From: Oikopleura dioica
Lineage: Eukaryota; Chordata; Appendicularia; Copelata; Oikopleuridae
Assembly: GCA_907165135.1 (NCBI GenBank)
Contig: OU015567.1
Span: 14,885,001 to 14,949,000, forward strand
DNA: 64,000 bases
Reading direction: 5' to 3'
Below are positions 10,256-23,130 of the stretch, piece by piece (positions within the stretch are counted from its first letter, which is position 1; the number at the start of each line of letters is the position of its first letter). A model generated the notes under the pieces. The model did not search any database. It had not been told where the DNA came from and saw only the letters and a list, made by a program, of their open reading frames with translations. Position numbers and translations under genes: made by a program.

Positions 10256-11155
10256 TGATATTAGGGGCAAGATTTTATTTTTGTTTTTTTTGAAAAAGTT
10301 TGATTCGACAAATCTTCCAAGGTCGATTTACGAAGTTCGCTCGGTTTTAAAGACAGCACGTTAGTTTTGGTTTGTCGATGGATCCAAAATGTTGACCGAG
10401 GACGGTTTTCCGGATTCAATCAGATTTGCTCGGGAGGTCATCAGATTTGTCTCACCAAACCAAAATTAATCGCCGCGACCAGCCATGCTCTTCTTGCGGC
10501 TTTGACAATTTAAATAGCTCAGCCAAATTGACTTCCGTGAACGGCTTTCTAATTAATGGAATCAGCACGTTGGCTTTGTTAGACAGGCTTTTCCTGTTTT
10601 TCAATATACAGTCATGTCTTTTACCGAAATTTTATTGAAAAAAATTTCAACTGAAATCGTCAATTATCATCTAAAATCGTTTTTCATGAAGATTTTTTTT
10701 TGATAAATTTCTTAAAATAATCAAATCGAAAGAAATTACTTTAATACTTTCCTGTAAGAAACCTGGACTAATCAAATCAAGGCGGCAAGATAAGAAATCC
10801 AAAAGACTTGAGAGGAAGAAATAAGTACAGGCACGTAACCAGAGTCAGCAAGAACAAAGTACCCTGGTCATTTTCAATATTGAGGGACATTCTTTTTCAT
10901 ATTCGCATATCACCTTTTCCCGCCGCTGGACAGCGAAGGAGGGTTTTTAAATTTCGAAGGAAGCAATCCTCCATTTAAATTTTTGCTTATTTTCACGTAC
11001 ACGCGCTGCCAAAATGTGAATGTTTTTGCAAGCGCAGGATTTCCGTAACGAATAAAGTGATTCGGGCTAATTTCTTTCGTGTCTTGCGTCATCTGGATTA
11101 TCGTAAAGGTGGCCTCGTTCTGGTACAGTGATTTTTAACCGTAAAAAAGAAGAAA
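10256..11155. other. Intergenic, no supported gene
   Basis: A+T-rich. Open frames at 10426-10638 and 10910-11092 are short, begin with non-ATG codons or lack context. Nothing else seen. Confidence 0.45.
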
Positions 11156-11499
11156 CTGGCCTCGGCAACCTATTTTGAAAACCTGAGTCAGGGATTTGGG
11201 AGAGCTCTGATGGAAGCCGCGTAGCGGCTTTCTAAGAATGAAGCCGCATAGCGGCTTCGCCAAACCAGGGCTGGATAATTTGAAATCAACACAAATCTCA
11301 ACACCCATATTTTCGGAATTTGGCAATCCTGATTGGTCAATAAGGCCGTTTTTGGGTGTTGAGATTTGTGTTGATTTCAAATTATCCAGCCCTGGTTTTG
11401 GCGAAGCCGCTATGCGGCTTCATTTTTAGAAAGCCGCTACGCGGCTTCCATCAGAGCTCTTGCAGAACCCGGACTCAAGTTTTCTACATTTTTGCCCAG
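11156..11499. mobile_element. Family A MITE with long perfect arms
   Basis: Starts CTGGCCTCGGCAACC and ends TTTTGCCCAG. Arms of about 150 bases are almost perfectly complementary: the left arm has GGGCTGGATAATTTGAAATC and the right arm its complement. The loop is about 60 bases. Two GCCGC hairpins per arm. The near-identity of the arms suggests a young copy. Confidence 0.85.
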
Positions 11500-11963
11500 G
11501 GTTAAAAATTCAGATGTGTCGAGAAAATGCTGTGATTTGAAATAGAAATGTAAATTTGATGGACCCTTTTAGGCAGAGAAATTAATCTCTTCAGATTTTT
11601 TATTCAAAAATTCATCAAGCTCGTTATCTCAATAAAAAGTTCATATCTGCCAGATTCTTGTTCAGCCTCAGGGAAACAGATGCAGTAATTAATAAGCGTT
11701 TAAATTGAACTGGAATACTTTCAATGCTTTATAAATTTTTGGCCGCAGCTGTCCGCTTTAGCCACCACAGGCGGCTGTGTTCAATCTCAAACAACAAAAT
11801 AAAGAGACAAGCGTAAGCCGCATACAATTATCGTTTCCAGCACGTTGTATCGTAATATTCGAGGGGGAAATTTATTTTACTTTTGTCAAAGCAGCGTAAT
11901 TTTAATTTTGGTAAAACTTTTCAAATAAAATATTTTTTGTGAGATTTTTCGATGATTTTAATT

Positions 11964-12108
11964 AGAGGTGGCGTCTGGAATCGACAAAAAATATCGAAAA
12001 ATTTTCAACCAATCAGAACCCTGGATTCGGCAAACCGGCCAATCAGCAGCCGAGTAGCCGCCCACGCAAAATTTGTCGAAATTTTTAGTCGGTTCCAGAC
12101 ATCACCCC
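11964..12108. mobile_element. Family C MITE with two CCAAT boxes
   Basis: GTCTGGAATCGACAAAAAAT and its inverted partner ATTTTTAGTCGGTTCCAGAC flank a core with AACCAATCAGAACCC and GGCCAATCAGCAGCC. Confidence 0.8.
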
Positions 12109-13999
12109 GTTAATTGGTCTAATTACTTAAGGGTATCCCAATTGTAATGAAATCCATAAGTTCCCAGAGGGCAAAAGTTAGGGTTAGGGTTAGGGTTGGT
12201 CTTTTTGCAAACCTGTCCTTTTCGCGATTAAACCAGCAGCAGTAGATATTGAACACAACTTGTTAAAACAATTTAGTAATTTGCCATCTTACAATTAAAA
12301 TGAAAAACTGGCTTACTTAGTGTCTTCATGGAAATTTTTCAACAAGTCTCAAGACATGAGACTCTTGAATACTTCAAATTCGCTCAAGTTAAAAATTTCA
12401 CGCCCCTTGTCAGGATCAGCAAGAGAAAGAATACGAACATTCCAATCTTGGTCGGGCAATCATAATGTGAATTAACCTCTTACAGCAGTTTTACAGAAAT
12501 TTGTCTAATTTTTTTAACTTAAAATTTTTCTCATATTTGCTAGTAAAGATGAAAAATAGGGTCCGCATTTTAACGGAAAATTTTCTGTCCTAGATCCTTT
12601 TTTTAACGGATTTCTTCAGGTCTTTCCGAGATAGTCGCCATTTTAATGGATATTTTTAGCCCCAGGCAAATATCCATTAAAATGGCGACCCTCTTAACAA
12701 AAAATAAATCCGTTAAAAAGGGGCAGAGTAATTTCCTCTTCAAAATAAGAGCTCCTATTTTATGCCCTCCCTTTGAAATTCCAGTTTCAGTACCATGTGG
12801 GCGGTGAACTTGTTCTATCATAATCGGCGGAATCATTCTTTTCTCTTTCTTTTTTTTTCCTTCGTAGTTGAGGAAGAGAGTAATTGAATTGGAAAGCGAT
12901 TAGTATCGGGTAGTTATCAATCAAGAAGCTCATCAAAAATGAGTGCACTGCTGTGTTGTTCCTTGCGCCCTGCTCGTTGATTTCAGTCCCCTTTTTTCGA
13001 TTCGCGAAAAGAAGAAAGTTCGAAAGATTTTTCCAAGTTTCGCTTGAAAAGTGTTGGATTTCACTCTTGAGTCGTTGGAAAACGTTGTTGCGTGATCTAA
13101 GAGAGCCGCGTAATCGTTGTTGATCCTCTGGCCTTGGAAAACACGGGAAAGCAGTTCCAGTGTAACAATTCAAGCTTCCTTCGGTAATTCTGCCTCTCTC
13201 CAAATCTCCACCGGCTTTCTACTGCCCCGGAATGGACTGAAACCGAAAACGACTCACGTGAGAAAAGTGAACGATTCAGCTCTTACACGTTCACAGGAAC
13301 TTTGTAACTCGATTTCGACAGACTATGGATCAAAACTTCGGTAACAAAGAACTGTTGCTTATTTCATTCTTCAACACATTTTTTATTAAAAAGAAAATTA
13401 AAAGATCTCCATCTCTTCTCGTCTTGCTTTTTCTCGACTTCTTCTTCTGCAGATCGCGATTAAAATAAAAATGAGTAGACTTGAAAGCCCTAAAATTGCA
13501 CCAAGCAAAATCATCGTCAGGTCAATTTTTTCTCAAAGAAAGGCATGAAAATCCTGCTTTCTTTTATGGATCTACTGTTTGCGCAATTCCCTCATAATGA
13601 GCTTGTTCGAGAATAGATCACAAAAAGGGAAATCTTAAACAAATTAAACGATCTCTTCTTTATTGTTGAACTAAAAAGGAAGTTCCTAGAACTCGAAAAT
13701 CAACTGAAGAAAATCTTTATCTGACCAAGGACTTATACATAACTCTATGGTGTAAGCACCCTTAGGAATAAACCTCATGAAGTTTAAGGCGGAAGGGAAT
13801 TAAGAGCAACGTTGGATTCTAAGAAATATTGAAAGGCTTGTTCATCAAAAATCTTAAATTTATTATTTTTATTATTTTGAAGAAAATTAAGTCTTCTTTT
13901 TCAATACTGAGCTCAAATTGGTGATTTCAAATCACTTATTTGCCTTAAAAATTTCCAACTTTTTAGCAAAAACAGTATTTTACTTATATAACTTCTTTT
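12109..13999. other. Intergenic with one family D element
   Basis: Apart from the family D repeat at 12560-12727, no gene supported. A 138-codon minus-strand open stretch (12787-13203) starts at TTG and shows no motif. Confidence 0.4.
12560..12727. mobile_element. Family D inverted repeat
   Basis: GTCCGCATTTTAACGGAAAA on the left, and AAATCCGTTAAAAAGG on the right. An inner inverted pair, GTCGCCATTTTAATGGATA and TATCCATTAAAATGGCGAC, is almost perfect. Confidence 0.7.
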
Positions 14000-14533
14000 A
14001 ATAGAATCAGGGTTCGAAATCGCCTAGGCGAATTCGCCTAAAAGCTAGGCTAGGCTAGGCTAGGCGAATTCGCCTTGCTGCCTAGCTAGGCGAGGACTCT
14101 TGAAATTTCGCCTAGCCTAGCCTAGCCTAGTCTCATACTGGTGCCTTAGGCGAAGCTAGGCGACAAGGCGAAAATGAAAATTCGCCTTGAATTTCGCCTA
14201 GGCGAAGAAATTAGGCGAATTTAGGCGTAATCTAGGCAGATCTAGGCGAAATCTAGGCAGATCTAGGCGAAATCTAGGCAGATCCAGGCGAAAATTTCGC
14301 CTAATTTTCGCTTTTCGCCTAATTTTCGCCTAATCGCCTAGAAAAATTGAAATGCATCGCGTTTTCGCTTTTTCGCCTAGATTCGCCTAAGGCGAATTCG
14401 CCTAGCCTAGCCTAGCCTAGAGTCTGTGACAAAAAATTCGCCTAGCTTTTTCGCCTAGCTTTTTTAAATTCGCTCTGCCTAGCCTAGCCTAGCCTAGCGA
14501 CTTTTCGGCCTGATTTCGAACCCTGAATAGAAT
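14000..14533. mobile_element. Family G hAT-like MITE with CCTAGG array, 8-bp TSD
   Basis: Element 14008-14525 starts CAGGGTTCGAAATC and ends GATTTCGAACCCTG, a perfect 14-base TIR. It is flanked by the 8-bp duplication AATAGAAT on both sides. The interior is a mosaic of GGCGAATTCGCCTAG-type palindromes and short CTAGG or TCTAGGCGAAA tandem units. Non-coding. A decayed relative is at 18881-19022. Confidence 0.88.
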
Positions 14534-16388
14534 CAATTGAATTTTTATCGAATAAAATATGGATTTGAAAAGTTTACTTGCTCGAATCAGTCGCCAGAAG
14601 AACAGTTGATGATTCACCGTTAATTTTACATAGAGAATGTTCCGTTTGCTCTTACATCTCCTCGCATAGCTCACGGGCGCCCTCGATTGTGCGTGAAAAC
14701 TCCGCGTCGCTAGAACTCTCTGGCGCCTTGTCCGCGCGTGCGGCGTCGCCGAGGCGCTCGAGAGGCGCGCTGGCTATTGTATGTTCTTATCAAATCTTTG
14801 AATTACTACAAACCCCTTCTGAACGGCAAGCATAGCATTATTTTGACAAATTTTTACACTTATTTTTTCTACGTATTTGCCATATTGAGATCGATAGAGA
14901 GAGTATTTGCAGCACCCAGAGTATCAAAAACGAAGATTAACACCGAAAAACCCCGAAAATCGACACCGACCTAAAAATCGTGTAGTCGACGGGTAGACCC
15001 TAAGCGTCGAGTTTCATTTCGCCACAGTTTACAGTTTGAACGTGAATTTTCGAGTTCGCTAGAAGCAAACTCTGAACTCGAAATGTTGCTAGTCTCGAAT
15101 CCCGGACTAGGTAAATAACCGGAGATCTTTTTTCTTGAAAAAATTTTGTCTTGCCGAATAAGGTGGTATTTTGATTTTTCCATTGAAAAATGGGAGATTT
15201 CGTGCGCTTTTTACGTGCCTGTTGACGGTTTTCATTATTGAATTTCCAATTTTTGTGATAATGCTTAAATCAAGAAAGCAATAAAAGATCGTTCGTAAAA
15301 AAACTGGATATATTTACTACGAAACTCTAGGATGGCGCCGCTACTCGACAATTTTCGGCCAACAAAAAACTCGATTTTTCGATTTTTTTTTGAAATCTGA
15401 TTGGCCTCTCGGTCAAATCCGCAGATCTGATTGGTCCAAAATTATCATCAAATTTTTGCCGAAAATTGTTTGCCGAAAATTGTCGATTCTTGCCGCCAGT
15501 AAATCTCTTAAAAATTTTTAAGACTTATTATTAAATTTTTACTTTATGCATACAGACTATTTGCGATCTTTTTCCGGAAAAACCGTGGAGGGGGTCTCTA
15601 ATTAGATGAAAGCCATCAGCAAGGTACTTTCTTTCTCACGAAATCTTTAAGACGACCTTTTTACATATTCATATTGGTGCCCATTAACTTTATCTACAGA
15701 AAATATCGATGCTTTATCTTTTTTAATAATTTCTATCGTAAATTTTACTTACTTGTCAAGCAAATGCATTTGCAAAGCTTGCATCGTTTTATTCTAACTT
15801 GTAAATAATTTCTTTCATTTTAAGCGGATGCGGTAACGTATTAGACCCTCATTAATGTTTCTTGAAAAATTGACAGAAAGATTCAAAATCAAGATGAAAC
15901 TTAGTGTCTCTGGCATGACTTTATTTTTTCCCCTCTTTCTGTCAAGATTTTCTTGTACCCTTGGTGTTTCCCTAATTTTTGACGCTAAATGACAGCCTTA
16001 ATAGGCAGTCCTCCGGGGAAGACAAAATTGAATGCAATTGAAGAAGAACCAGAAGAAATTAAAACTTTAAAAGTTATTAATGAAGGTACAGGACCGGTTG
16101 AACCAAGAGAAAATGAGTGTGTTTTCAAGTTTCTTTTTTCATGAGCGTAAAAATGCGCGCACAAGCGCATCTAAGAGGGCGCGAGTGAGCTTCAAAAACA
16201 ATTTATCATTAAATTTACGATAAATGCGTAGTCTGGATATTTTTAAAATCTGTTTCTTTCTAAGATCGAATTATTGTTCACTTCGACATGTAGCCTTTCT
16301 GACGTCTGTTCTAGTCGACTCTAGCAATAACCAGTATTTTTACAAGAACCCAAAAATTTTGGATATCCGGGTCAATCAATTTGTACAG
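14534..16388. other. Intergenic with one family C-like element
   Basis: Element-like inverted repeat at 15331-15500. A G+C-rich patch at 14680-14770 opens in several frames but has no exon support. Nothing else seen. Confidence 0.4.
15331..15500. mobile_element. Family C-like MITE
   Basis: GGCGCCGCTACTCGACAATT at the left, AATTGTCGATTCTTGCCGCC at the right, and two inner ATTGG boxes (CTGATTGGCC, CTGATTGGTC). It is a subfamily with different ends but the same CCAAT layout. Confidence 0.65.
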
Positions 16389-16541
16389 TGGTGTGAGGAG
16401 TTTCCGCACCCTTTGTGAGTGCTGCGTTGCCGCACTTTTAGCCCGCACTTTTTCTACTTTTCTCTTCTAGAGGTAAAAAAAGTGAGTGCTGCGTTTTCGT
16501 ACCTTTTACCCGCTATTTTGGGTTGCGGAAACTCCTCACAA
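16389..16541. mobile_element. Small TIR element (GTGTGAGGAGTTTCCGCA ends)
   Basis: GTGTGAGGAGTTTCCGCA at the left and TGCGGAAACTCCTCAC at the right. Inside, GAGTGCTGCGTT occurs twice as a direct repeat. Non-coding. Confidence 0.65.
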
Positions 16542-16689
16542 CTGTTAATATATTTTTTGGGAAAATATGATCAGATTCTTTGTTTTATTCTTTAAATATT
16601 TCTCTGTAGGCTTTAACGACGTTCAGGTGATTCAATATGTTGTTATACTGGATGCACAATAACAAATCAGCACTTCTAAAAATTCACCA

Positions 16690-17080
16690 GAGAGACCCCA
16701 CAAGTATGGGTCTAGCGTTGGACTTTGCGTCCAACAGTATCGGTCTAACTTCGGATTATTCATCTTTAGCGACCCCTCCCCATCAAGAATCGTGAAAATA
16801 GGGCTCTTTAGTGAACGTTTTTCTGAAAAACTACCTTGGGTAGACCCGAAATTTCAATTGCAAGCTTTTGTTCGAACGCTCGCCTGCAACCGTTCCCCTT
16901 ATGATGATCTCACGATCAACAACTTAAGGTTATACAGGCCCTTAAACGTAAGGTTGTTAAGTGCAGCTTTTTTTCGGGTTTTTAAGTGTGATATACCTTT
17001 TATTTTTTTTAGGATAAAGTTAAGCCCCTAAGCTACGACCGTTTTCTTTTTTAGAACTTTTGGTCTACGAGCTTAAGGAC
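16690..17080. repeat. Dispersed repeat K, copy 1
   Basis: Shares CCATCAAGAATCGTGAAAAT, GATGATCTCACGATCAA and TATACAGGCCC-type words in the same order with 19020-19240, and inverted with 22075-22820. It is a diverged interspersed repeat. The ORF at 16792-17031 lies inside it and is not called. Confidence 0.55.
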
Positions 17081-17100
17081 GAAAGCCCCTTGAAAATTTT

Positions 17101-17817
17101 ATAAGTCGAATCTAAGTCGAATTTCCAGATCTATATTTCCATTAATTATTGCCTAAATTGCCCTTAACTATGTTTTTATAATCGTGTTTATAATAGAAAT
17201 AGTTTTGATGGTTGGTATACCCTTATTCATCATTAAAAAATAGCGAACTGGAATTTCTGTCAAAATAGTCTAAAGGAGAAAAAAAATGTTTTGAATAAAA
17301 GTTCTTCCTGGTGGTCTAAACTACCCAAAAAGGCAAAAAAATTTAGATAATTTTGACTTTTACCTTATCTTAAGTGTGGATTTTCGAGCGGGGCATTAAT
17401 CATGTATCAATGATTACGCATGTTCGAAACAGAATCAATACTTCAAAAAGCATTTTTTTTACGAAGGAAGATCAATCAGAGATGTAATTTCTTGTTTAAC
17501 TTATTGCGATGCTTTTCAGATTTTCGAAAAAATGGGTCAGTTAGAAAAAAATAATCGAATTTTTCAAACTTGGTGAATGACGAGCATTCAACTTAATGCC
17601 ACCTTAGATCTAACAAGAATTTTCTCTAAAAATATTTTTGTCAGCACATTTTCGCATACTGAACATACTGAGAAAAAAGCCATTTCTTGAAAAATGACAA
17701 TATTTGCCTCAGATTTCTCGAGTTACGTTACATGCCGTATTTTCGAAATTTAATTTTTAGGGTACGAGGGTCTTAGTTATACGTGGTCTTAACTCTCAAA
17801 GCTCTCCCTGCCTTTGG
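17101..17817. other. Intergenic, no supported gene
   Basis: Low-complexity A+T-rich sequence, nothing recognised. Confidence 0.5.
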
Positions 17818-17821
17818 AGAG

Positions 17822-17968
17822 GTGTCTCAAACCGACAGAAGAATTTTGACAAATTTTGCGTTGAAATAATAGCCAATCGGACGCCTGGATTTGGCTATCT
17901 GGTCAATCGACAGCCGAGCAGCCGTCAAAGTTGTTTGAGTTTTTGTCGGTTCCTGACGCCACCTCATA
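17822..17968. mobile_element. Family C MITE
   Basis: GGTGTCTCAAACCGACAG at left, GTCGGTTCCTGACGCCACC at right. Inner boxes AGCCAATCGGACG and GGTCAATCGACAG are diverged CCAAT motifs. Confidence 0.7.
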
Positions 17969-18880
17969 GCTTTGTGCGGATATGTGAATTTTGTTAAGGA
18001 AAACTCTTGATTTTGAGCCTTAGAATTGAGATTTTTGTAGTTTTTAAATTCTATTTGATTCATTATCAAACAAAAATTTCGAATATTTGCGACTTCGGCA
18101 AAAATTATGTTAAAAACAATTTAAATTAAAAATATCGATTTTTGAGAAAATCGAATATCTTCGTCTCATTAAAATTTTACTTGTTGATATAGTGACGGTA
18201 TTCTTTTCGATCGCCGATGTTTTTTAACCCTTGCCCGCATGAAAAATTTTTCACCCCTGCCCGCATATCGACCTACGCGTAGGTCGGGCCTTTTGAGAGT
18301 ATTCAATCGTGATTAATTTTCGAAAGGACATGAATAGAAAGTTTTAAGGGTGAGCTTTTTCCTTAACGCCGGAACGCATATTACCATTTTCGGGTAATAC
18401 GATTTTGCTCATCAAAAAACCCATATTATATTTGATATACGCATATAATATGACCACGCTCAAGTTATATTTTTGTAGCTTAGAGTCCAGTTATTATATA
18501 TAAACCCGGATTTTTATTCTCTCTATGCCCAAATCGCGACAATATTGGGTTAAAAAATGGTCAGAAATTGGCAAAAATGGCCATGCGTTCCAGGGTTAAC
18601 ATGATAAAATTTCAAATGTCAAATGTCAAACTAGAACAAATGTCGTTTTTCCAAAAGTATAATTACGTTTAAAAGTCAATTATCCTACGCGTAGGTAAAA
18701 TGAAGGGTTCGGTATTTTTCGGTTTCAAAACGACCATTTTTGGAACCAATTTTATGAAAATTTTTTCTTCTCTAAGCTGCTGGTTTTTTTGGAAGGCATT
18801 TCGTTTCACCTGATTAATCAGACTTAACCTTACTAAGCAGGTTACCTCAAGATTACTACCTACCAAGTTCTACCAACCAG

Positions 18881-19022
18881 AGGTAGAAAATGCCTAGGCA
18901 AATTCGCCTAGAAGGCTAAACTTGGCGAGGTTTGGCGATTTCGCCTACCCTTCCCATGTCTAGCCTAGCCTCAAGGTGACAAATATTGGCGATTTAGGCT
19001 TCAATTAGGCGAATTTAGGACC
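18881..19022. mobile_element. Decayed family G relative
   Basis: CCTAGGCAAATTCGCCTAGA, TAGCCTAGCCT and TTAGGCGAATTTAGG echo the 14.0-14.5 kb element. No clear TIRs remain. Confidence 0.5.
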
Positions 19023-19240
19023 TCGCTATCAAGAATCGTTAAAATGAGGCTCATTCTAAGGTAGACTTTTTATTCGAATCGCTTCCTTTAAATCAGACCC
19101 TCATCTGCGATCGTTTTCTTTTTGATGATCTCTCGATTATAAATTTAATATACAGACCATAAAAGGTAAGGTTTGTAGGTGCAGGTTTTATTTGGGTAAA
19201 CATTTTTGATTAACCCTTTATTTTGTTTAATTTCTTAATT
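19020..19240. repeat. Dispersed repeat K, copy 2
   Basis: CTATCAAGAATCGTTAAAAT followed by GCGATCGTTTTCTTTTTGAT and ATACAGACC, in the same order as repeat K copy 1. Confidence 0.55.
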
Positions 19241-19406
19241 TTATAACAACTCATAAGGTATTTTTCTCCTATATTGAACTGCTCTAGAGTTCCTTTAAGT
19301 CTGAAGATGATCTGTTGATCGAAACTGGTAATTTAATAAATGTGATATAGAAAACTTTTAGTTTATTTTCAGGGTTAAGTCAAGGCCCTTAGCTAAAACG
19401 GATCCA

Positions 19407-19684
19407 ATTTAAGGGGAAGATCGTCAATATTTGGGTTTCTCTTGACCAAAAAGCGGCAAAACCTGATGAGGTAGAAAAATTCCGATTTCTCAGGTGAAAA
19501 AAAGGGTTTTTGAAATCTACCGGCGACAAGGAGAAAATATTTTGGCTGGGAAAAATCTGTTAAAAATCCCCTCAAAGTAGGGCGAAAATCCGAAAATTTT
19601 GAAAAAATATAATATTCATATGCAGACCAAATGTACAATTGTGATTTTGATCAACCCGTAAAATCCATATTGACGATCCCCCGT
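19407..19684. mobile_element. Family B element, second copy
   Basis: AAGGGGAAGATCGTCAATAT at left and ATATTGACGATCCCCC at right. The interior aligns by eye with 4804-5180. Confidence 0.65.
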
Positions 19685-20249
19685 TAAAAATTCTTTGGTC
19701 AACAGAACTGAGGAGAACAGCAATCTTTTAAATTACATCAGTAGAAAATAAGGCAAATTTTCACACTTTTATATTCAGTTTTTATTGTTTCTAATGTTTT
19801 TATAATTATTTATATGATAGAAATTGATTAGAAAATCGTATCGGTAATGAAAAATTCTAGAGTTATGACCAAAAACCAACTTAATTGAAAATATGATCAC
19901 CGCTATCTAGAGATCTATTCTTGAGATACTTTCAGACCTTCTCTTTTAAAAAAATTAAAGATATTTTATTGATTAAAGATTAAAGATTTTTGTAAAATTT
20001 GCTAGTCGCTTCTATTAAGTTTAAAGCGGTAAGTTATTTATTGGCGCTATTTAGGCATTTCGAAGGTGGCATATTATTCAAGGCATGTATTAATGTTTTC
20101 TTATCATATAAGTATTTTATTTTTCTTTTGAGTCTGAGGATCATTTATTTAAAAAAAAGTCGTTATACAGTTTGCATATGGCGTGAAAGGAAATTACCCA
20201 AAAATGCGTTAATATTCGTTCCAGGAGAAAATAATTTATGCGTTCCAGG

Positions 20250-20517
20250 GGGATGTAGGGCGCGTAGGTTCTTCATGCAGACCTCGGTTCAGCAAAATGC
20301 AGACCGCGGGTCTGCAAATGAAAAAATTTTATCAGAATTTAAGATGAAACAGGCGCTTTGGTGCGCTCCGCGCCTGATCTTAGAGAAAACTTCATCTTCT
20401 AACATTTCTAAATCAAAACGGGCCAAAGGAGCCAAAATTTTGATCGTCAATGCAGCTTCCGGATCTGCATTTTGCAGACCCCGGGTCTGGCAGAACCTAC
20501 GCGCCCAACATCCTTCC
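20250..20517. mobile_element. TIR element with GCAGACC/GGTCTGC palindromes
   Basis: GGATGTAGGGCGCGTAGG at left, CCTACGCGCCCAACATCC at right, with internal ATGCAGACCGCGGGTCTGCA and a GGCGC hairpin. The 178-codon open frame spanning it (19999-20535) comes from A+T-rich DNA joined to this element and is not a gene. Confidence 0.75.
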
Positions 20518-21739
20518 AGGGTTTTAATTGGTTAAGTGTTCTAAAAGACAATTCGAATTCAGACTTAAATCTTAGTCTCAAGACTTGGCTAGACCTCACT
20601 TATCTTAATGTCTGAAAAAATGAGACTAGACTAGTCTACTCCGCTCCTTCAGTAACCCTAACTAGCCGTGCCCTTTCCACCTCCGGTTCGGTTGATCTGT
20701 CATTCTGCTCTGTTCCGCTCAATTTTTAAAATCGAGTTAACAGTCACATGAAATACCCTGAGATTGGAACAAATATTTTCGATCCAGGCTCTGGTGGGTG
20801 GGGTCTTCTTTATAAATTTATTATTACTAACTGCCGACTTAATTTTTTCGACTTATTTCCAAACTCCGACTATTCCAACAGTCCTTAGACAAGTCTTTAA
20901 TACTAGCCTAAACGAGACAAGTGATTTTTGAAAGGGCTTTGGACTAGACTTGACTTGGACAAGGGATTTTTGTGGGATCTCAAAACTTGACGAGAGTAGT
21001 TTTTTCAGTCTTGGTTCATGTTTAGAACTCTTATAGTCTCAAAAGAATGGGCATTTTTGCCTTTTACTAGAGCTGTCGATTTCGGAGCGTTTACGATCCT
21101 CACGACTTTTCATCCATGACTTTCTGCTAACTTTTCTCCGCCGCAAACTAGCGGTCTTCCACGCCGATCATCTTCTATTTAATATTAATTTTATGGGTAT
21201 ACCCTTCCTAAAGAAAATTTCTGTCATAAAAGAATATATAAAATTGAGTCGACTGCGGGAATAACGAGCCTTCTCTTCACAAATTTCGCAAAATACTCCT
21301 AATTTTTGCACCCCGCTTGCCTATTTTTTTTCAAAATTTTTGAATTTTTGTGAAAATACCTGTTATTCTCGCATTCGTTATTCTAGCAGTCAACTTCATA
21401 CAAGGAATATTAACTGCAATAGAAGTGTGGAACGGTTATACCTGACGGCGTTAACGTTATTCTTAAAAAAATTAAGGGTTACCCTTTATTATGAAGGATA
21501 GTGTCTGTTACCGACAAAAAATATCATTTTTATAAAGATAATTTCGATGGCCCAGCATTATCTGCTTGGCTAACAAAATATCTCAAAAATGCCTAGAAAA
21601 GTCCATTGTGGCCGTTTATGCATAATTTTAAGAAAAGATTTTCCTCAAGAGATTACTAGAGTTTCTTTTTCTGAAGTCTTTTTTTATTTTTTTTTAAAGA
21701 TTTTTCGTCGATTCAAGAGGCCACCCCATTATAGACCCG
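20518..21739. other. Intergenic, no supported gene
   Basis: Nothing recognised. Some TAGTCTCAAGACTTG-type partial palindromes between 20560 and 21030. Confidence 0.4.
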
Positions 21740-22056
21740 GAAACAACCTGCACCTTCCCCCTTGCATTATTTTTGTATAAGGGGCAGCATGACGAGCTCT
21801 ATCGAAAATTCTTTTCGTCCGGCCAACAGATTGAATCAGAGACAAAGATGCAGCCTCCAGCGAAATCCAAAAGTTGAATCATCGGCAATCGCTTGGATTT
21901 GACATCACCCCTTGACCCAAAGTGGAGCTAATGGACCGGAGCCCTTGCCTCTGATTCAATATGTGGGCCGGACAATAGGAATCTTCGTTAGAGCGGGCCC
22001 TTATGCCCCTTATTGCATCCACAAAAATAATGCTAGGGTATAGCAACGTTATCTTA
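21740..22056. mobile_element. Fold-back element around a GGGGC core
   Basis: TTGCATTATTTTTGTATAAG with GGGGC at left, inverted at right as GCCCCTTATTGCATCCACAA and AATAATGC. An inner pair, TTGAATCAGAGACAAAG and CTCTGATTCAA, supports a hairpin. Confidence 0.6.
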
Positions 22057-22074
22057 TTGCCAATAAGGTTATAT

Positions 22075-22820
22075 AAGTTATAGGGTCTGTATATCCTTAA
22101 ATTAAAATCGAAAGATCATCAAAAGGAAAACGGTTGTAGTCTTATTAAAAGTAAGCACTTACGGAGAATAGTGCTCATGATGGAAATCGCCCCGGTTGTT
22201 ATTGAAAGACCCCTCCGTAGAACAAAGAGTCTTCTTCAGATACTTTCTGTAAAAAAAAAAACTCACTCCGCAACTGGAGCTCGACATTTTTTGTCGATAA
22301 GGCCCTTTAATCCGCTGTCATTATTGAATTGATTCCGGAACGGGAAAAAAAGTGTAATGGGTATTTGCACTGACCTCCTGTACCCTTAGCGAAAAATAGG
22401 TCGCGCTGATCCCTCTCGCTGGCGCTTGGCCAGAAATTGTCAGTTAAATCGGACGTGTTTTAGGAGGAAACTTTCTTATAACATTTTTATCCTGATAATA
22501 TATCTGCATTAATGACCTGAAAATATCTTTATATAGCTTTTTGAACGTGCAGATTTCGAAAATTTCATTTAAATATCGAAATTCCGATCATTTTTGGAAA
22601 CAGTCGTTTGAATTTGAAGGAGATATAATTGCGCTAGAGAAAATCTAAAAACGCCATGTGTAAGAACACATTTAAATTGGTATGTCAACGAAGTTTCAGA
22701 AAATTATCTCAACGGGAAGGTCTTGTCGACAAAAATTGTCGAGCTCCAGTTAGGGGGTTTTCGGGGCGCGTTCCAGTTGGGGAGTTAAGAGCCCCGTTTT
22801 CACGATTCTTGATGGGGCGG
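22075..22820. repeat. Dispersed repeat K, inverted and interrupted copy
   Basis: TAGGGTCTGTATATCCTTAA at 22081 and GTTTTCACGATTCTTGATGG at 22797 are the reverse complements of repeat K landmarks, separated by about 600 extra bases. Confidence 0.45.
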
Positions 22821-23130
22821 GAGGGGGCGGTTCTCTAACAGTGGGTTGCGCAGGTAGTTGCCCCCTAAAGAGCGGGTGAAGGGGCAACGAATCCTGCAAT
22901 CACTTTGAGCGAGTCTAGAAAGGAACAATAGAAAAAGCGCGGGCAAAGGGGCAATCAAAGCTGCAATCGCAAAGGGGCAACCAACTGCGCAACCCACTGA
23001 AGGTGAATTTTTGTCTCTAGTTCCAAAAAACCTTGCCCAATAAATGAAGTTTCCTACACATAAGGGGCTTACTTTTAATGTTTAAAAGCAACGAAGAATG
23101 CATCAAAAGCTTTAATCGCCGTTATTTAAG

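Noticed and set aside
12787-13203. 138-codon minus-strand open frame
   Set aside because: Begins with TTG, has no motif, splice pattern or poly(A) signal.
19999-20535. 178-codon open frame on the plus strand
   Set aside because: Starts at a non-ATG codon, runs through A+T-rich DNA into a TIR element, and shows no domain.
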